A DNA stretch of 64,000 nucleotides from Histoplasma ohiense. Taxonomy: Eukaryota > Ascomycota > Eurotiomycetes > Onygenales > Ajellomycetaceae. The DNA lies in assembly GCA_017607445.1 (NCBI GenBank), contig JAEVHH010000004.1, forward strand, positions 6,014,001 through 6,078,000. Reading direction: 5' to 3'. Numbering within the stretch: the first letter of the stretch is position 1; each line of letters begins with the position of its first letter. Position numbers and translations under genes: made by a program. Below the pieces are notes generated by a model. That model was given only the letters and a program-made list of their open reading frames with translations, did no database searches and was not told the DNA's origin. This document shows positions 23,433 through 34,024 of this stretch, piece by piece.

Positions 23433-23876
23433 ATATCTATAAATTCTCACTCATTTCAATAGAGAGAGATAATATGATGAGTTAGTATTTATTAATAGTT
23501 AATTTATACAATCAATATCTCTTTTATATTCATTTATTTTTGTTATTATAACTCTGTAATTTTCAATATTCTTCTGTTCTATATTCTGTATTTATATAAT
23601 TTCTAATGATTCTTCTGTGTGACTTTTGATGCTCTTCTGCCTCATGCTCTGTATTTGTATAGTTTCAAATAATTCTTATATACAGCTTTTAACATTTTTT
23701 TACTCTGTGCTTTACTGTGAAATGACTTCTGATATTCTTTCATTTCAATCTCTCTTCTATAAGAATCCTTTTTGTATGATATTTTCTTCTGATCTGTTTT
23801 CTCTTTCTTCTCTTAATCAATTTGTAATCTGTATATAGAATAGTGCTAGATTGTTAATCGAAGTACACTCTTTACA
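23433..23876 (+). repeat. Type I 3' fragment with short LTR (404 bp, two 63-bp units)
   Basis: A few dozen bases of the type I internal 3' end and polypurine tract (AGAGAGAGATAA) precede an LTR at 23473-23876. Its start is TATGATGAG (from TGTGACGGG) and it ends ACTCTTTACA. It carries only two of the 63-bp units, fitting the length ladder 404/471/534/597. It is heavily decayed by transitions. Confidence 0.8.
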
Positions 23877-24301
23877 GTGTTGAACAACATTGAGAATATA
23901 ACAAGAATATAGAAAAATTAATAAAACACAGAATTTGTGACGGGTTAGCATCTGTTAGTAATTAACTTACACAATCAACTCCTCTTCTGCACCTGCTCAT
24001 TTCTGGCCATTGTGATCTCATGTAACTCTCAATGTTCTTCCACTCTGTGCTCTGCACTTGTGTAGTTTCTAACAATTCTTCTGCATAGCTTCTTACATTC
24101 TCCCACTCTGTGTTCCACACTTATGTAGTCTCTAACAATTCTTCTGTGTAGCTTCTTACATTCTTCTGCTCTGTATTCTATACTTATATAGTCTCTAACA
24201 ATTCTTCTGCATAGCTCTCAATGATTTCTCCATTCCACATTCTGCACTTGTGTAGCTTCTAATGATTCTTATGTGTACCTCTTAATGTTCTTTCACTCCA
24301 T

Positions 24302-24316
24302 GCTCCACTGTGGAGC
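24302..24316. promoter_or_regulatory. Conserved palindrome upstream of TATA in type I LTR
   Basis: GCTCCACTGTGGAGC is a perfect inverted repeat around one T. Other LTR copies keep the symmetry while changing bases (for example CTTCACTGTGAAG in copy 1). It lies about 35 bp upstream of TATAAGAA, so a protein-binding site or RNA hairpin is possible. Function is inferred only. Confidence 0.4.
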
Positions 24317-24350
24317 AGCTTCTGATATTCTTCCACTCTGAACTTTCCTC

Positions 24351-24358
24351 TATAAGAA
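24351..24358 (+). promoter_or_regulatory. TATA-like element of type I LTR
   Basis: TATAAGAA is kept in all type I LTRs examined, about 50 bp upstream of the predicted transcript start at 24408, with a pyrimidine tract between. This is a reasonable fungal promoter arrangement. The start site is inferred from the self-priming complementarity. Confidence 0.5.
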
Positions 24359-24468
24359 CCTCCTTCATACAATCTTTTCTTCTGATCTCTTTTCTCTTTC
24401 TTTTCTTAATCAATTTGTAATCTGTAATTAGAATAGTATCAAATTGTTAATTGAAGTACATTCATTAC

Positions 24469-24482
24469 ATTACAAATTGATT
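24469..24482 (+). other. Putative self-priming primer binding site
   Basis: ATTACAAATTGATT sits exactly at the LTR/internal junction. It is the perfect 14-nt reverse complement of 24408-24421 (AATCAATTTGTAAT) inside the same LTR. The pair is conserved at the 35.67 kb and 55.97 kb junctions. Tf1 and related chromoviruses prime reverse transcription with the folded-back 5' end of their own RNA, and this layout fits that mechanism. No tRNA-complementary site (TGG...) was seen. Confidence 0.65.
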
Positions 24483-24844
24483 CTTCTGTATTTAAGATCT
24501 GAGTGCCTCATCATTAGTTCTTACATCTGAGTGTATCATTATCAGTTCTTACATCTGAGTGTGTCATTTACAGGTCTGAGTGCCTAGTCATTACAAGAGA
24601 TCCCTTGTGAGTCCAAGTGCTCTTATTATTAGTTATATAGACTGTCATGTCTAAGCATCTGAGACACAATCAACCATGTTCTACAAGGCCCAAGTGTCTA
24701 CAAACCATAATGCTGTGAATAGTGTTCACAAAGAAGCTTGATCAAGCTTAGCATCACAACACTGTGAATAGTGTCTGCAAGAGAACTGAGTATCTACAAG
24801 TATTTTTTTTCCTTTTTTATTATTATATATTCTTAGATATCAAA

Positions 24845-27800
24845 ATGAACTACAAGCAATTCTACAAACACCCACCACACTCAAATGCAGCAGACAATAA
24901 CTTAGATCTACAAAGCATCCTTCAGCAGCAGACACTACAGATGATCAAATTGCAACAATAACTTGCTGAGATGAGCACTCTCACATTCACTGTTCCTTCT
25001 ACACCCACACCTCACAAAAAACCCCCAAGAGAGAAGCTTTCAATTCTCAATAAATACAAGAAAGACCTAGCACTCTACCTTGTGTGAAAGTCAAAAGCAA
25101 ATATCAAATTGAACATTGATGAACAAGCAATAGACTCACTATTCAATCAAGTGTGGTATATTCATAGCAGATTGAATGATGACACATTAGCAAAATTTCA
25201 ACTCTGAACAAGTCATTGTCAGAACCATCAGTGTATGTCAGAGCTAGTCTTTCAACAACTCAACTCTCTCTTTCTCAATTCTACACTTCAAGCCAAGGTG
25301 TTAGACTGGCTTAATCAAACTCATCAGATGAATGTCATATTGACAACTTATCTTTCTGAATTCAATTGCAAGCTTCTAGAAGCAGATGGGCAAGACTGAA
25401 ATGACACTGTCAAGATCAATATATTGTTCAAGAACTTGAACTTTCAATTGCATAACTGAAGTATAGAGCATTCAAAGCTCTCAATATACAGTGAATTCTG
25501 TGCTGATCTTCATCTGTTGAACAACAATCTGTCTCAGTTCCATGCACTTCAAAATCACAGAGAATTTCATCAAACAAATGTGTACATCTCAAACCACTCT
25601 GCAGCACCCCCTGCCTTCAAATCAGAATCAATGAACTGAGTCTCATATGTAAATGCAAGTCATCTGAGAGTCCTCAATGTCTCAGAGAAGAATGCCACCA
25701 ATCAAATCATCAGAGAAGTCTGCATACACTGTGACAAGTCAGAACACTTCACAAATCAATATTCAAATGCAATTGTCTCAAGTAAAACCCCCACACACAT
25801 GAATGCTGCATCATCTGTGGACAGGTAAGAACAGAGGAAAGACAAGCTCTCATTCTAAAATACAGATGAGAGCTCAAGAAGCAGAAAGCTAACTGAAGAT
25901 TCAAGCAGAAGATGCAAGTGAACACAATCATAATCTCTATCATTGTAAATAGTCTAGTCAACATACAAGCAATGATAGACAGTGATTTCCTTCATTACAC
26001 TCTTATAGACACCCAGCTGATTGAGAAGTATAAGCTTCAGTGTATTCTCTTTCCCAAGCTGCATAAGCTTAGTGGATTTGATGGCCTCAGAGAATCAGCC
26101 TCCTACAACATGGTAAGATTTAATGTCAATGTAGAAGGACACAAGAAAAAGAATGTATACACATATAAAATACAAGACCTTGAGTACAATCTAATACTCA
26201 GTCTATCATGACTCACAGAATTTGAAACCTTGTTGAACACATGCAACTGCTGTCTTATTTTCTCAGAAGATGACTGTGTTTACAAAAAGAATGTCAATAG
26301 AACTGCTGATCTCACTCAGATATCAGTGAAAGTGTACAAACTACTAACTCATCAAATGCATGAGAAGAAGAACATCCAAGTGTTCACTGCTAGTATGATG
26401 AATATCAAAAAAGTGTTAGAAAAGTTAGAATCTAAAGATCTCAAGAAATCACACAAGAAACTATCTGAATCATATAAAGACTTTGCAGACATGTTCAATG
26501 AGAAAGAAGCTGAAAAGCTTCCTCCTCACTGAGAACCCAGTATAGATCATACAATTGAGCTTATCAAGAAAGACAGTAAGAATCTGCAATCACTCTGAGA
26601 TTCTCTCTACAGTATATCATATGATGAGCTTCTTGTTCTACAAAAAATGCTCAACAGATTACTGAACAAAGACTTCATTTGTGTTAGCAACTCACCCACC
26701 ACAGCATCTGTACTGTTTATGAAGAAATCAGAAGAAGGTTTATGATTCTGCATTGACTATCAAGAACTCAATAAGATTACACAGAAGAACTGATACTCTC
26801 TTTCATTTATCAATGAAATACTCAAATGAATAGAAAAAGCAAAATGATTTACAAAGCTTGACATCTCTGCAGCCTTCTATAAGATAAGAATTAATGAAGA
26901 TGACAAATGACTAACTGCTTTTTGTATGCATTATGAATTATACAAATGAACAGTGACCCCCTTTGAATTAGTGAATACTCCAAGCATATTTCAGAAATAC
27001 ATTAACTGAGCTCTATGAGATCTGCTCAACAAGATCATCTCAGTGTACATGGACAATATTCTGATCTTCATCAATGAACTGCTCACTGAGCACTGCAAGC
27101 ATGTACAACAAGTGCTTGATCATCTATATAAAGTCAAACTGCAAGTGAACATTGACAAATGCAACTTCAAGACCAAGTCTACAATCTATCTACAATTCAT
27201 CATCAAAGCTGAAAAAGATGTATGTATGGATTCTAAGAAGATGGAAGCAATCCTCAACTGAAAGGCATCAGTCTCAGTAAAAGAGACTAGAAGCTTTCTA
27301 GAATTCATCAACTTCTATCAAAGATTCATCAAAGACTTCTTCAATATTGTACAATCACTGACAGATCTGACTCAGAAAGACACTGTATTTCAATGAACTG
27401 ACAAAGCAGACACAGCATTCAAAAAGCTGAAGTGTATGTTCACAAACACCTCAATGCTGCAATCATTCAATTCAGATAAACATACAATTCTCAAAACAGA
27501 CATCTCAGATTATGTAGTAGATGAGGCACTAATGCAATATGATAACAAAAATGTTCTACAACTCTGTGCTTTCATCTTGAAAAAGATGTCACTCATCAAA
27601 TGCAACTACAAGATCTACAACAAGAAGCTTCTAGTGATCATACAATGTCTTGAAGAATGAGAGTCTGAACTTATGAGTGTTGAGAAGTTTGAGATTGTTA
27701 TCAATCATAAGAACTTAGAATACTTCACAATTACTCATAAGCTCATCAAAAGATATATATGTTGATCATTGTTTCTTAGTCATTTTTCATTCACAATTTG

Positions 27801-29470
27801 TTATTGATCTGAAGTAGAGAACACTCTTGCAGATGCTCTGTCTCATCAAAAACAAGATATGCCATCTGATGATCTAGATAATAGATGAAAACATCAAGAG
27901 CATCAGTTAATCAACCTCACAATCATAGAAAGTTCTACACAATCAGACAAACTCTGCATACATATCAACCAGTCTCAAGCTCAAGAATCCTCATTCAAAG
28001 AACAATGAAAACTAACAGCAGAAGCAGATGAATTCTGACAGCAAGTCACTGAAATCATACAAAGTAAAGCATCTCAATTTTCTGCAGATGTATATTCAAG
28101 AACAGATATCTCAGCATATTCAATCAACAATGACAACTGCTTACACTTTTTAAAATAGACAATGAATCTCTGATTCAGAATCTCTATGAACATGAATCAT
28201 ACAAGAAATTCATGACTCACTGATGATCAGACACTCAGAATGTGAAATCATGTACAACATCATCACTCAAGAATTCTACTGATCAGATATGTTGAAAGAC
28301 ATATGCCAGTTTGTACACAACTGTGATTGCTGTGGCTCAGTGACAGCATGATATGAACATCAAAAAGAGATGCTGAAGCCTCTATCTGTCCTCAACTGAA
28401 CTTGATGTGATATAGCTATCAATTTTGCAGTTTTCTTATTCAAAAGCAGAGATTCTACAAACATTCTAGTTATTGTTGATCAACTCAGCAAGGATGTAAT
28501 ACTACAGCTCTGTGATAAGATGAATGCTGAAGTAGTTGCAGATGTCTTCATCAGAAGCTTATTTTATCATATACACAGTCTGTCTTTATTCATTGTGTCA
28601 GATAGAGACAGTCAATTTGTCAGTGCACTCTGAGTCTGTGTATGTCAATTATTAAGAATCAAACAGAAGTTATCAACAGTATATCACTCAGAGACTGATG
28701 AAGCTATCAAGAGAATGATACAAACAGTAAAGAACATTCTCTGTAAGTTCTGTAATTACATACAAGACAACTGAAACAATCTGCTGTCACATACTGAGAT
28801 TATGATTAACAGTCAAGATTTCACTATGACAGATGTAAGCTCATTCTTTCTTCTATACAGATACAACTTAGAGATTCTGAACTTTTCTGAGACTCTTCAA
28901 GAAACTGTGTACATTCACAGTCTTATACAGATGACAGAGAACATTGTGAGTAAGCTGAAGAAAGTTCACAAATGAGCAGAAGCTTCAATGATCAGTATTT
29001 AATAAAATTATAAGAATCAAACAAACATCAGAAGAAGTTCTGTGACTTGATACTATATAGAAGACAAAGTCTGACTGAATCTCAAGAACATAAGAACAGA
29101 TCACTTCTTGTGTACACTAGATTATCACCACATCAAGTATATGATGAAGAAAGTGCTAGATACACACAATTATCAACTCAACATCTCATCTGACATTCAT
29201 GATGTCTTTCATATGAACCTGCTCCAACCCACAGCTGAGGATTCATTCCCCTCACAGAGAATCTTCAATTAGCAGTCATTCATCATTATAGAAGAAGACA
29301 ATGAACTTGAGTGAGAAATTGAAGCAATTCTTGACAATAGAATCAACCACTGCTGCTGTGAATATCTCATTAAATGAGTAGAATATGATTGTCTGATCTG
29401 AGAATCTGCATCTGTCTTGAAGAACACTGCCACTCTCAACATCTATAAGTTCTCATTTATTCTGATAGAG
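24845..29470 (+). pseudogene. Type I copy 2 gag-pol relic
   Basis: A single ancestral gag-pol frame is followed from ATG 24845 (MNYKQFYKHPPHSNAADNNL). Gag keeps VWYIHSRLN and ILFKNLNF words. The knuckle is CIHCDKSEHFTNQ-Y. The protease reads AMIDSDFLHYTLIDTQLIEK, with DSG changed to DSD. RT shows SVLFMKKSEEG, FCIDYQELNKI and VYMDNILIF (27043-27075). RNase H shows TDISDYVVDEALMQYDN (27495-27550). The integrase core shows SDRDSQFVSAL near 28600, and the chromodomain area ends WEIEAILD-like near 29300. Premature stops are nearly all TGA at conserved Trp or Arg sites. In RT, Arg of NFYRRF is CAA here and TGA in copy 1, both derivable from CGA. Confidence 0.85.
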
Positions 29471-29478
29471 AGGGATAA

Positions 29479-30012
29479 TGTGACAGATTAGTATCTGTTA
29501 GTAATTAATTTATGCAATCAACTCTTCTTCTGTATTCACTCATTTCTGACTGTTGTGATTTCACATAATTCTTGATGTTCTTTCACTCTGTGCTCTGTGC
29601 TTGTGTAGTTTCTAATAATTCTTCTGTGTAGCTTCTTACATTCTTTCACTCTGTGTTCTGTACTTATATAGTCTCTAATGATTCTTCTGTGTAGCTTCTT
29701 ACATTCTCTCACTCTGTGTTCTGCATTTATATAGTCTCTAACAATTCTTCTGTATAGTTCTCAATGATTTCTCTGCTTCACATTCCACACTTGTGTAGCT
29801 TCTAACAATTCTTACACATATCTCTTAATGTTCTTCCACTTCATACTCCACTGTGAAGTGGCTTCTGATATTCTTCCACTCTGAACTTTTCTCTATAAGA
29901 ACTCTCTTTGTACAACCTTTTCTTCTGATCTCTTTTCTCTTTCTTTCCTTAATCAATTCATAACCTGTAATTAGGATAGTACCAAATCGTTAATCGAAGT
30001 ACGCCCGTTACA
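29479..30012 (+). repeat. Type I copy 2, 3' LTR (534 bp)
   Basis: It begins TGTGACAGATTAG after a polypurine tract (AGAGAGGGATAA) and ends TACGCCCGTTACA. It carries the same four-unit repeat number as its 5' partner. It is followed by the target duplication GAATT at 30013-30017. Confidence 0.93.
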
Positions 30013-30149
30013 GAATTTGATATATATAATACAGATTTTCAATTCAGAAATAATAAACTAAATCAGATAGTAGATTCATCTGAAGATATCTACTTGATAA
30101 GTTCACATCTCATTATTTTAGAAGCTGAGAAGTTGACTGGATGTAATGT

Positions 30150-30240
30150 TGTCTCAAGTGGGTTTCAAACCCACATGCCTTGGGTCCCCACGCCAAGGCG
30201 CTACCTGGTGGCCGCATTACCCATTCGGCCACCGGGGCGC
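30150..30240 (-). ncRNA. tRNA-like pseudogene or tRNA-derived SINE head
   Basis: On the minus strand there is a perfect Pol III A-box match (TGGCCGAATGG, 30231-30221). About 50 nt later comes a B-box match with one change (GGTTTGAAACC, 30171-30161; consensus GGTTCGAAnCC), a C-to-T at the CpG. Three strong hairpins occur: GTGGGTTTGAAACCCAC, GCCTTGG/CCAAGGC and GGTGGCCG/CGGCCACC. The expected acceptor arms (GCCCCGG and TTGAGAC) do not pair, and no T-run terminator follows. It is therefore not a functional tRNA. It resembles a Ser/Leu-type tRNA or a SINE derived from one. Confidence 0.4.
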
Positions 30241-30292
30241 CTCACCGCTGTTCGTAGGAGATGAAGGTTCGAACATGAAATGCAGAGTATGA

Positions 30293-32087
30293 CTAGTTTT
30301 TAGTGTCTCGATTGCCATGCCTTGCAATGTGACTTAATACTTCCGTTACTAACTGTTCCCTCCATTGCTTCGATTCGAATATCTGTCCATGATCCAGATT
30401 GGTGCACCAGACAACATTCAACTGTTGGGTCTCATTCGACTCAGCCGCGTTCTTCGCCCCCATGCAGTTTAGGTTCGAGGTCTTGTGATCGCTCTCGGGC
30501 CCTAATAAGTACATGTAGACCTGGGAGGCATCAACAAGCAAATCTCTGTCGCTGAGAAAGATGGTCGAGCGGTAGTGGGCGATATCTTCCTTCCACAGGA
30601 TGTTTTCGGACCAGAAAAAGTGCCGGGAAATTGTGTGGGCTACGCCGGCATCTTTGGATGCAAAGTACCACAATTGCCATTCATTTGCCAGCTTAGGTTT
30701 TCGAATCATCTAGAAATCATATATGCCGATCAGCTCGAGGATTTGCAGAAAGCAGATGACCAGGTTAATGGTTAGGCACACTATGAGCACGTACAAAGTT
30801 GTAGGCTACGTCTGGGAGATGTAGCAAAATTGAGACAGGGTCTACCATGATGACCGATGTGATCCGGTTGGAGAACTCGAGTGAATGCAGCAGATGCGTT
30901 GTGATGACTGAGCCATATCTTGAGAGACTTATCGTCAATAATAGTATCTCCATATCAGGAATGGAGAGCTTACTTACGAATGTGAAACAAGTACAAATTC
31001 GTCAAACCCGTGGGATTGCAACACAGTCCAAAGTTGCATGCAAAACTCGTCTTTTTGTGAGTGCTCCACCCGCGATTCGAAAAGAGATGTGCAGGATTTC
31101 CACAGCAATGATTCCAACTTCACCATCTCCATCCACATCCTGCTGGTTTAGTTCTGCCAGAAAGTTGACGTAAGGATACAGTCCGATCCCAATGCCATGA
31201 AGGAACAATATCGGTAGCTTATTGCAGGAAGTATGAGGCCGATACCAGTATGTAAGTCGTTTGGCATGCGATTTATTTGCTCCGATCAAGGCTTGAGGTC
31301 TCGGAGGGAATATAGAGAACGCATGGGTAAAAGATGGGCGGTGGAAGCGGAATTTGTGGAGGAGCATATAAGAGTACGTAACGGCATCCACAACAAGCAC
31401 ACACTATCAAATGCGCTGGTTGGCACAATAACTCCTTGCAGGTTCGAATCGTTTGATCATAGTTAATGCCTTACTTACCAAATACCATACAAGACTGCGG
31501 TGAAGTATGGTCGCATTGTCAATAGTCAACCTCAAGCACTTCGCGTTACTTCGACCTGGCTGGAACTCCCTTCCAATTGCCTCCTCGAGCTTCCGTACGT
31601 ACTCTTCAATCTCATCATCTTGAGCAGAACCAGCTGTGGCAGTATTGAGAAAAGCCCAGCAAAAAAAATCTTTGACATTTTCTCGTTTAATGTTGTCTAA
31701 TGGCACGCCCAAGAACCATTTGGAAATATATCTCTCATAGTCCGGAATGTTGCGCAAACAGCGTTCGAAAAGCTCCCGGCGCTTCTCTATTGGTGGGAGA
31801 GGCGGGTGCACTGCTGGACGCTGAAGGTGATATGTTCGGTAAAAATAGAACGCTAAGTAAAATAAAGCCTCCGCTATGGCCCAGTATTCAAGAAGTGATG
31901 GAAGGCGATAGGAACAGTGAGGTAGCAGTATAAGAATAGCGCTGTAAGCAACACTAAGGGGGGCGACAGATCGTAGTATAATAATGCAGGTCATTATAAA
32001 AATGAACCAGAAGGGTGTGTGGTCGATCATTTGAAAATGGACGTAAAGGAAAAGGGTTGCAGCTCCAGGACATCGAAAACAGCGCAT
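30293..32087 (-). CDS. Alpha/beta-hydrolase fold protein (4 exons; one frameshift)
   Basis: Exons on the minus strand: 32087-31479, 31403-30978, 30918-30795 and 30709-30293. Introns are 75, 59 and 85 bp (GTAAGT, GTAAGT and GTACGT donors; TAG, AAG and TAG acceptors). The product is about 524 residues. An N-terminal hydrophobic segment (about residues 24-55) suggests a membrane anchor. A conserved region PPLPPIEKRRELFERCL follows, then the hydrolase domain with HGIGIGLYPYVNFLAELN (about residue 270). The nucleophile elbow is SHSYGS, its Ser codon split by intron 2; then come LSDRDLLVD (Asp) and NLDHGQIF (His). The order matches a widespread, uncharacterised fungal hydrolase family. Exon 2 has one extra A in a five-A run (31052-31056): before it the frame is TKRRV, and after removal it reads KDEFCMQLWTVLQSHGFDEF. 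This is either a real break or an assembly homopolymer error. Met at 32030 (MIDHTPFWF) is an alternative start. Codon use and CpG are normal, unlike the flanking elements. Confidence 0.88.
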
Positions 32088-33211
32088 CTATATACCATGG
32101 TCGGGCAAAAAGGGCAAGGGGCTGTATTTAACAGCATTTGAAGTCTGATAGCTGATAGGTCCAGATTCCAGCTACTCTTTCTGCAGCAGGAGTCTGGCGA
32201 GTGGTCATGAAGGCTGCAAGATTCCAGAATACTAACCCTTGTCTGTTCGAGGGGGAGGCTAGCAGAGTTCAAACAACCTTCCAATCCGGCCAAATGCGAG
32301 TACCATCTTCTCAGACCCTAGATAGGGCAGCTATGACGTGACCATCACTCGGTTCCGTTACGATTCAGGGAAGCCTGCAGATGAGTCCCATGCGATTTTG
32401 TTGGGGCTTAGTCACGTTGAATGGCTAAAGCCTTGTCTCGTGCTGGGTTCCGACTAGGCTTGGCAGCGCGGCAGCTACACATGAACCTGCCCGCAGTTTT
32501 ACGAGTTGCCAATCAATGTAGGGAAAACCCGCGTGCCCGGCGTCTGCAAACATGCTTTAGCACCAAGAACGGCAGGATAGAAAAATCTATGACGTATGAT
32601 AAAACTTGTAGACAAGAAGGTATTTCGGGACTTCGCCAACATATGCGGTACGGATATTAAATGTAGCACGTCATCATCTCGATGTGGTCTTGTCCAGGTC
32701 CAATGCCATAGATCTGTAATATTATGTTTATTGGTGGGAGGCACTCTCCCCTGCGTGTTCAGGCTACGAATTTGATAAACGGATTGTGCTGTGTACTGAT
32801 GAATTCTCACATATCGAGGGCCCATGCCGTGATAGATCAACCAGTGTCACCCAAGTAGTTGGAAATCCCCTAGATCCTGTTCTGTGCATGCCGTTATGGC
32901 CTAACAATTCGCAATCGAAGAATGTCTAGCGACCCATATCAACTATATTCTACAGATGGGTTTCTATGTTGATTTCTTAATGACGGCTTTTCTTCACTAC
33001 AAGAACTCCAACCAAGCAGGTGATTAAACTGACCATGTGACCATGCATGGAACCAGGACCAAATTTTTCCTCAGTCCCATTCTCAAATATCTTAGTCCTG
33101 GTCCCATATAGTGTTTATGTTAGAGGTGGTTTACAAGAATAGCTATATGAGTAGTGTGAAGTACTGTGAGAGGTGATGTATGTATGTATGTATATATTTA
33201 ACATCTTAGAG
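32088..33211. other. Intergenic DNA upstream of the hydrolase gene
   Basis: Normal base composition with CpG present. No convincing gene was found, although a 113-codon minus-strand frame (32840-32499) exists without any recognisable motif. The end contains an inverted copy of the dispersed repeat (about 33010-33118) and a short TATG repeat at 33178-33195. Confidence 0.5.
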
Positions 33212-33405
33212 AAGTGTGGGTGTAATGAGTGTACTTCGATTAACAATCTAGCACTATTCTAAATACAGATTATAAATTGATTAAGAAAAGAAAGAGAAAA
33301 GAGATCAGAAGAAAAGATTGTATGAAGAGAATGCTTATAGAAAAAACATTGAAATGAAAGAATATCAGAAGTCATTTCACAGTGAAGCACAAAGCAGAGC
33401 ACAGA
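33212..33405 (-). repeat. Partial type I LTR
   Basis: Read on plus it begins TGTAATGAGTGTACTTCGATTAAC, the reverse of a type I LTR 3' end. It continues through the AATTGATTAAG and pyrimidine-tract regions to the palindrome CTTCAC/GTGAAG region, where chromovirus B's LTR interrupts it. The rest of this LTR was not found beyond the other end of chromovirus B. Confidence 0.75.
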
Positions 33406-33671
33406 TGTGAGGTGTAGTGACAGTGTGAAGAGTAACAGTAGAAGATAGTTTATAGTGTAGCAGAGATAATAGTAATATATTGTAGAGTAATGTAGTGTAG
33501 TAGTGTAACATAGTGTAGCTAATCACTAAGGAAGAAAAGAAAGAGAAAGAAGATGTGTGAAATACATACATCAATATATATATACATATAGAAATAGCAG
33601 TAGTGAGAGTATAATGAAAAGAGATAAGAATAAGTGAAGATAATAAGGAAATAATAAACAAGTGCATTACA
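33406..33671 (-). repeat. Chromovirus B 3' LTR (266 bp)
   Basis: It starts TGTGAGGTGTAGTGAC and ends GTGCATTACA on the plus strand, like the LTRs at 15062, 43597 and 50742. The adjoining sequence at 33672-33690 is the reverse of the polypurine tract (AAAAAAGAGGCAATT). Confidence 0.9.
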
Positions 33672-34024
33672 ATTGCCTCTCTTTTTTATAAGAGCTGCTC
33701 TCAGTGATTGTATAGATTGCTTGCTAGTAGATAATCACATTTCTGTATTGTAAGTTCTGCTTGTTGATAGCAGTATATCAATTGTGTCCTCTAGATAACT
33801 TGTATATGTGTTGTTATTGATTTTCTAATGAGATGAAATTGATGGATTCTTTGATTGCTAGAGGTTGTATACAGAGAAGCAAAAAGAATTTCTTTTCTTT
33901 TGAAGATTTCTCTTCTTTTTTAACTTGATCATCATCAACTTCTTGCTCTTCTGCTGTGATTTCTTGTTCTCAAAAAATTTTTAAATTTTTATATTATCAT
34001 TCTTTCTCTCTCTCTTTTATTGAA

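Larger units (their letters stand above)
23936..24469 (+). repeat. Type I copy 2, 5' LTR (534 bp, four 63-bp units)
   Basis: It starts TGTGACGGGTTAGC and ends ACATTCATTACA. It contains, in order: four 63-bp tandem units (about 24030-24290), a palindrome GCTCCACTGTGGAGC (24302-24316), a TATA-like TATAAGAA (24351-24358), a pyrimidine-rich tract (about 24370-24407), and the sequence at 24408-24421 that is complementary to the junction at 24469-24482. This order suggests U3 up to about 24407 and a short R/U5 of about 62 nt. Confidence 0.9.
23936..30012 (+). mobile_element. Complete type I chromodomain retrotransposon, copy 2, with TSD
   Basis: The 6077-bp element is bounded by 534-bp LTRs (23936-24469 and 29479-30012) and a perfect 5-bp target duplication GAATT (23931-23935 and 30013-30017). 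LTR ends are TGTGACGGG and CCCGTTACA in the best copies, a 9-bp imperfect inverted repeat. The two LTRs differ almost only by C/T and G/A transitions. Internally: leader, gag (ATG 24845), knuckle (25721, last Cys changed to Tyr), protease (about 25912-26211), linker (26230-26532), RT (26690-27270), RNase H (27410-27870), integrase (28150-28990) and a chromodomain-like end (29280-29460). Insertion ended 281 bp from the stop codon of the hydrolase gene. Confidence 0.95.

Noticed and set aside
15328..29470. UGA read as tryptophan (alternative genetic code), because TGA stands at many conserved Trp positions
   Set aside because: The same positions are TGG in other copies (for example copy 4 EWTVT and copy 3 chromodomain). 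TGA also replaces Arg CGA, and the host hydrolase gene uses TGG for Trp. Transition decay explains it.
30150..30240. Functional tRNA gene
   Set aside because: Acceptor arms do not pair, the D-arm is irregular, the B-box is mutated and no terminator follows.
32499..32840. 113-codon minus-strand frame upstream of the hydrolase gene
   Set aside because: No motif, no intron pattern and no conserved start. Length alone is not enough.
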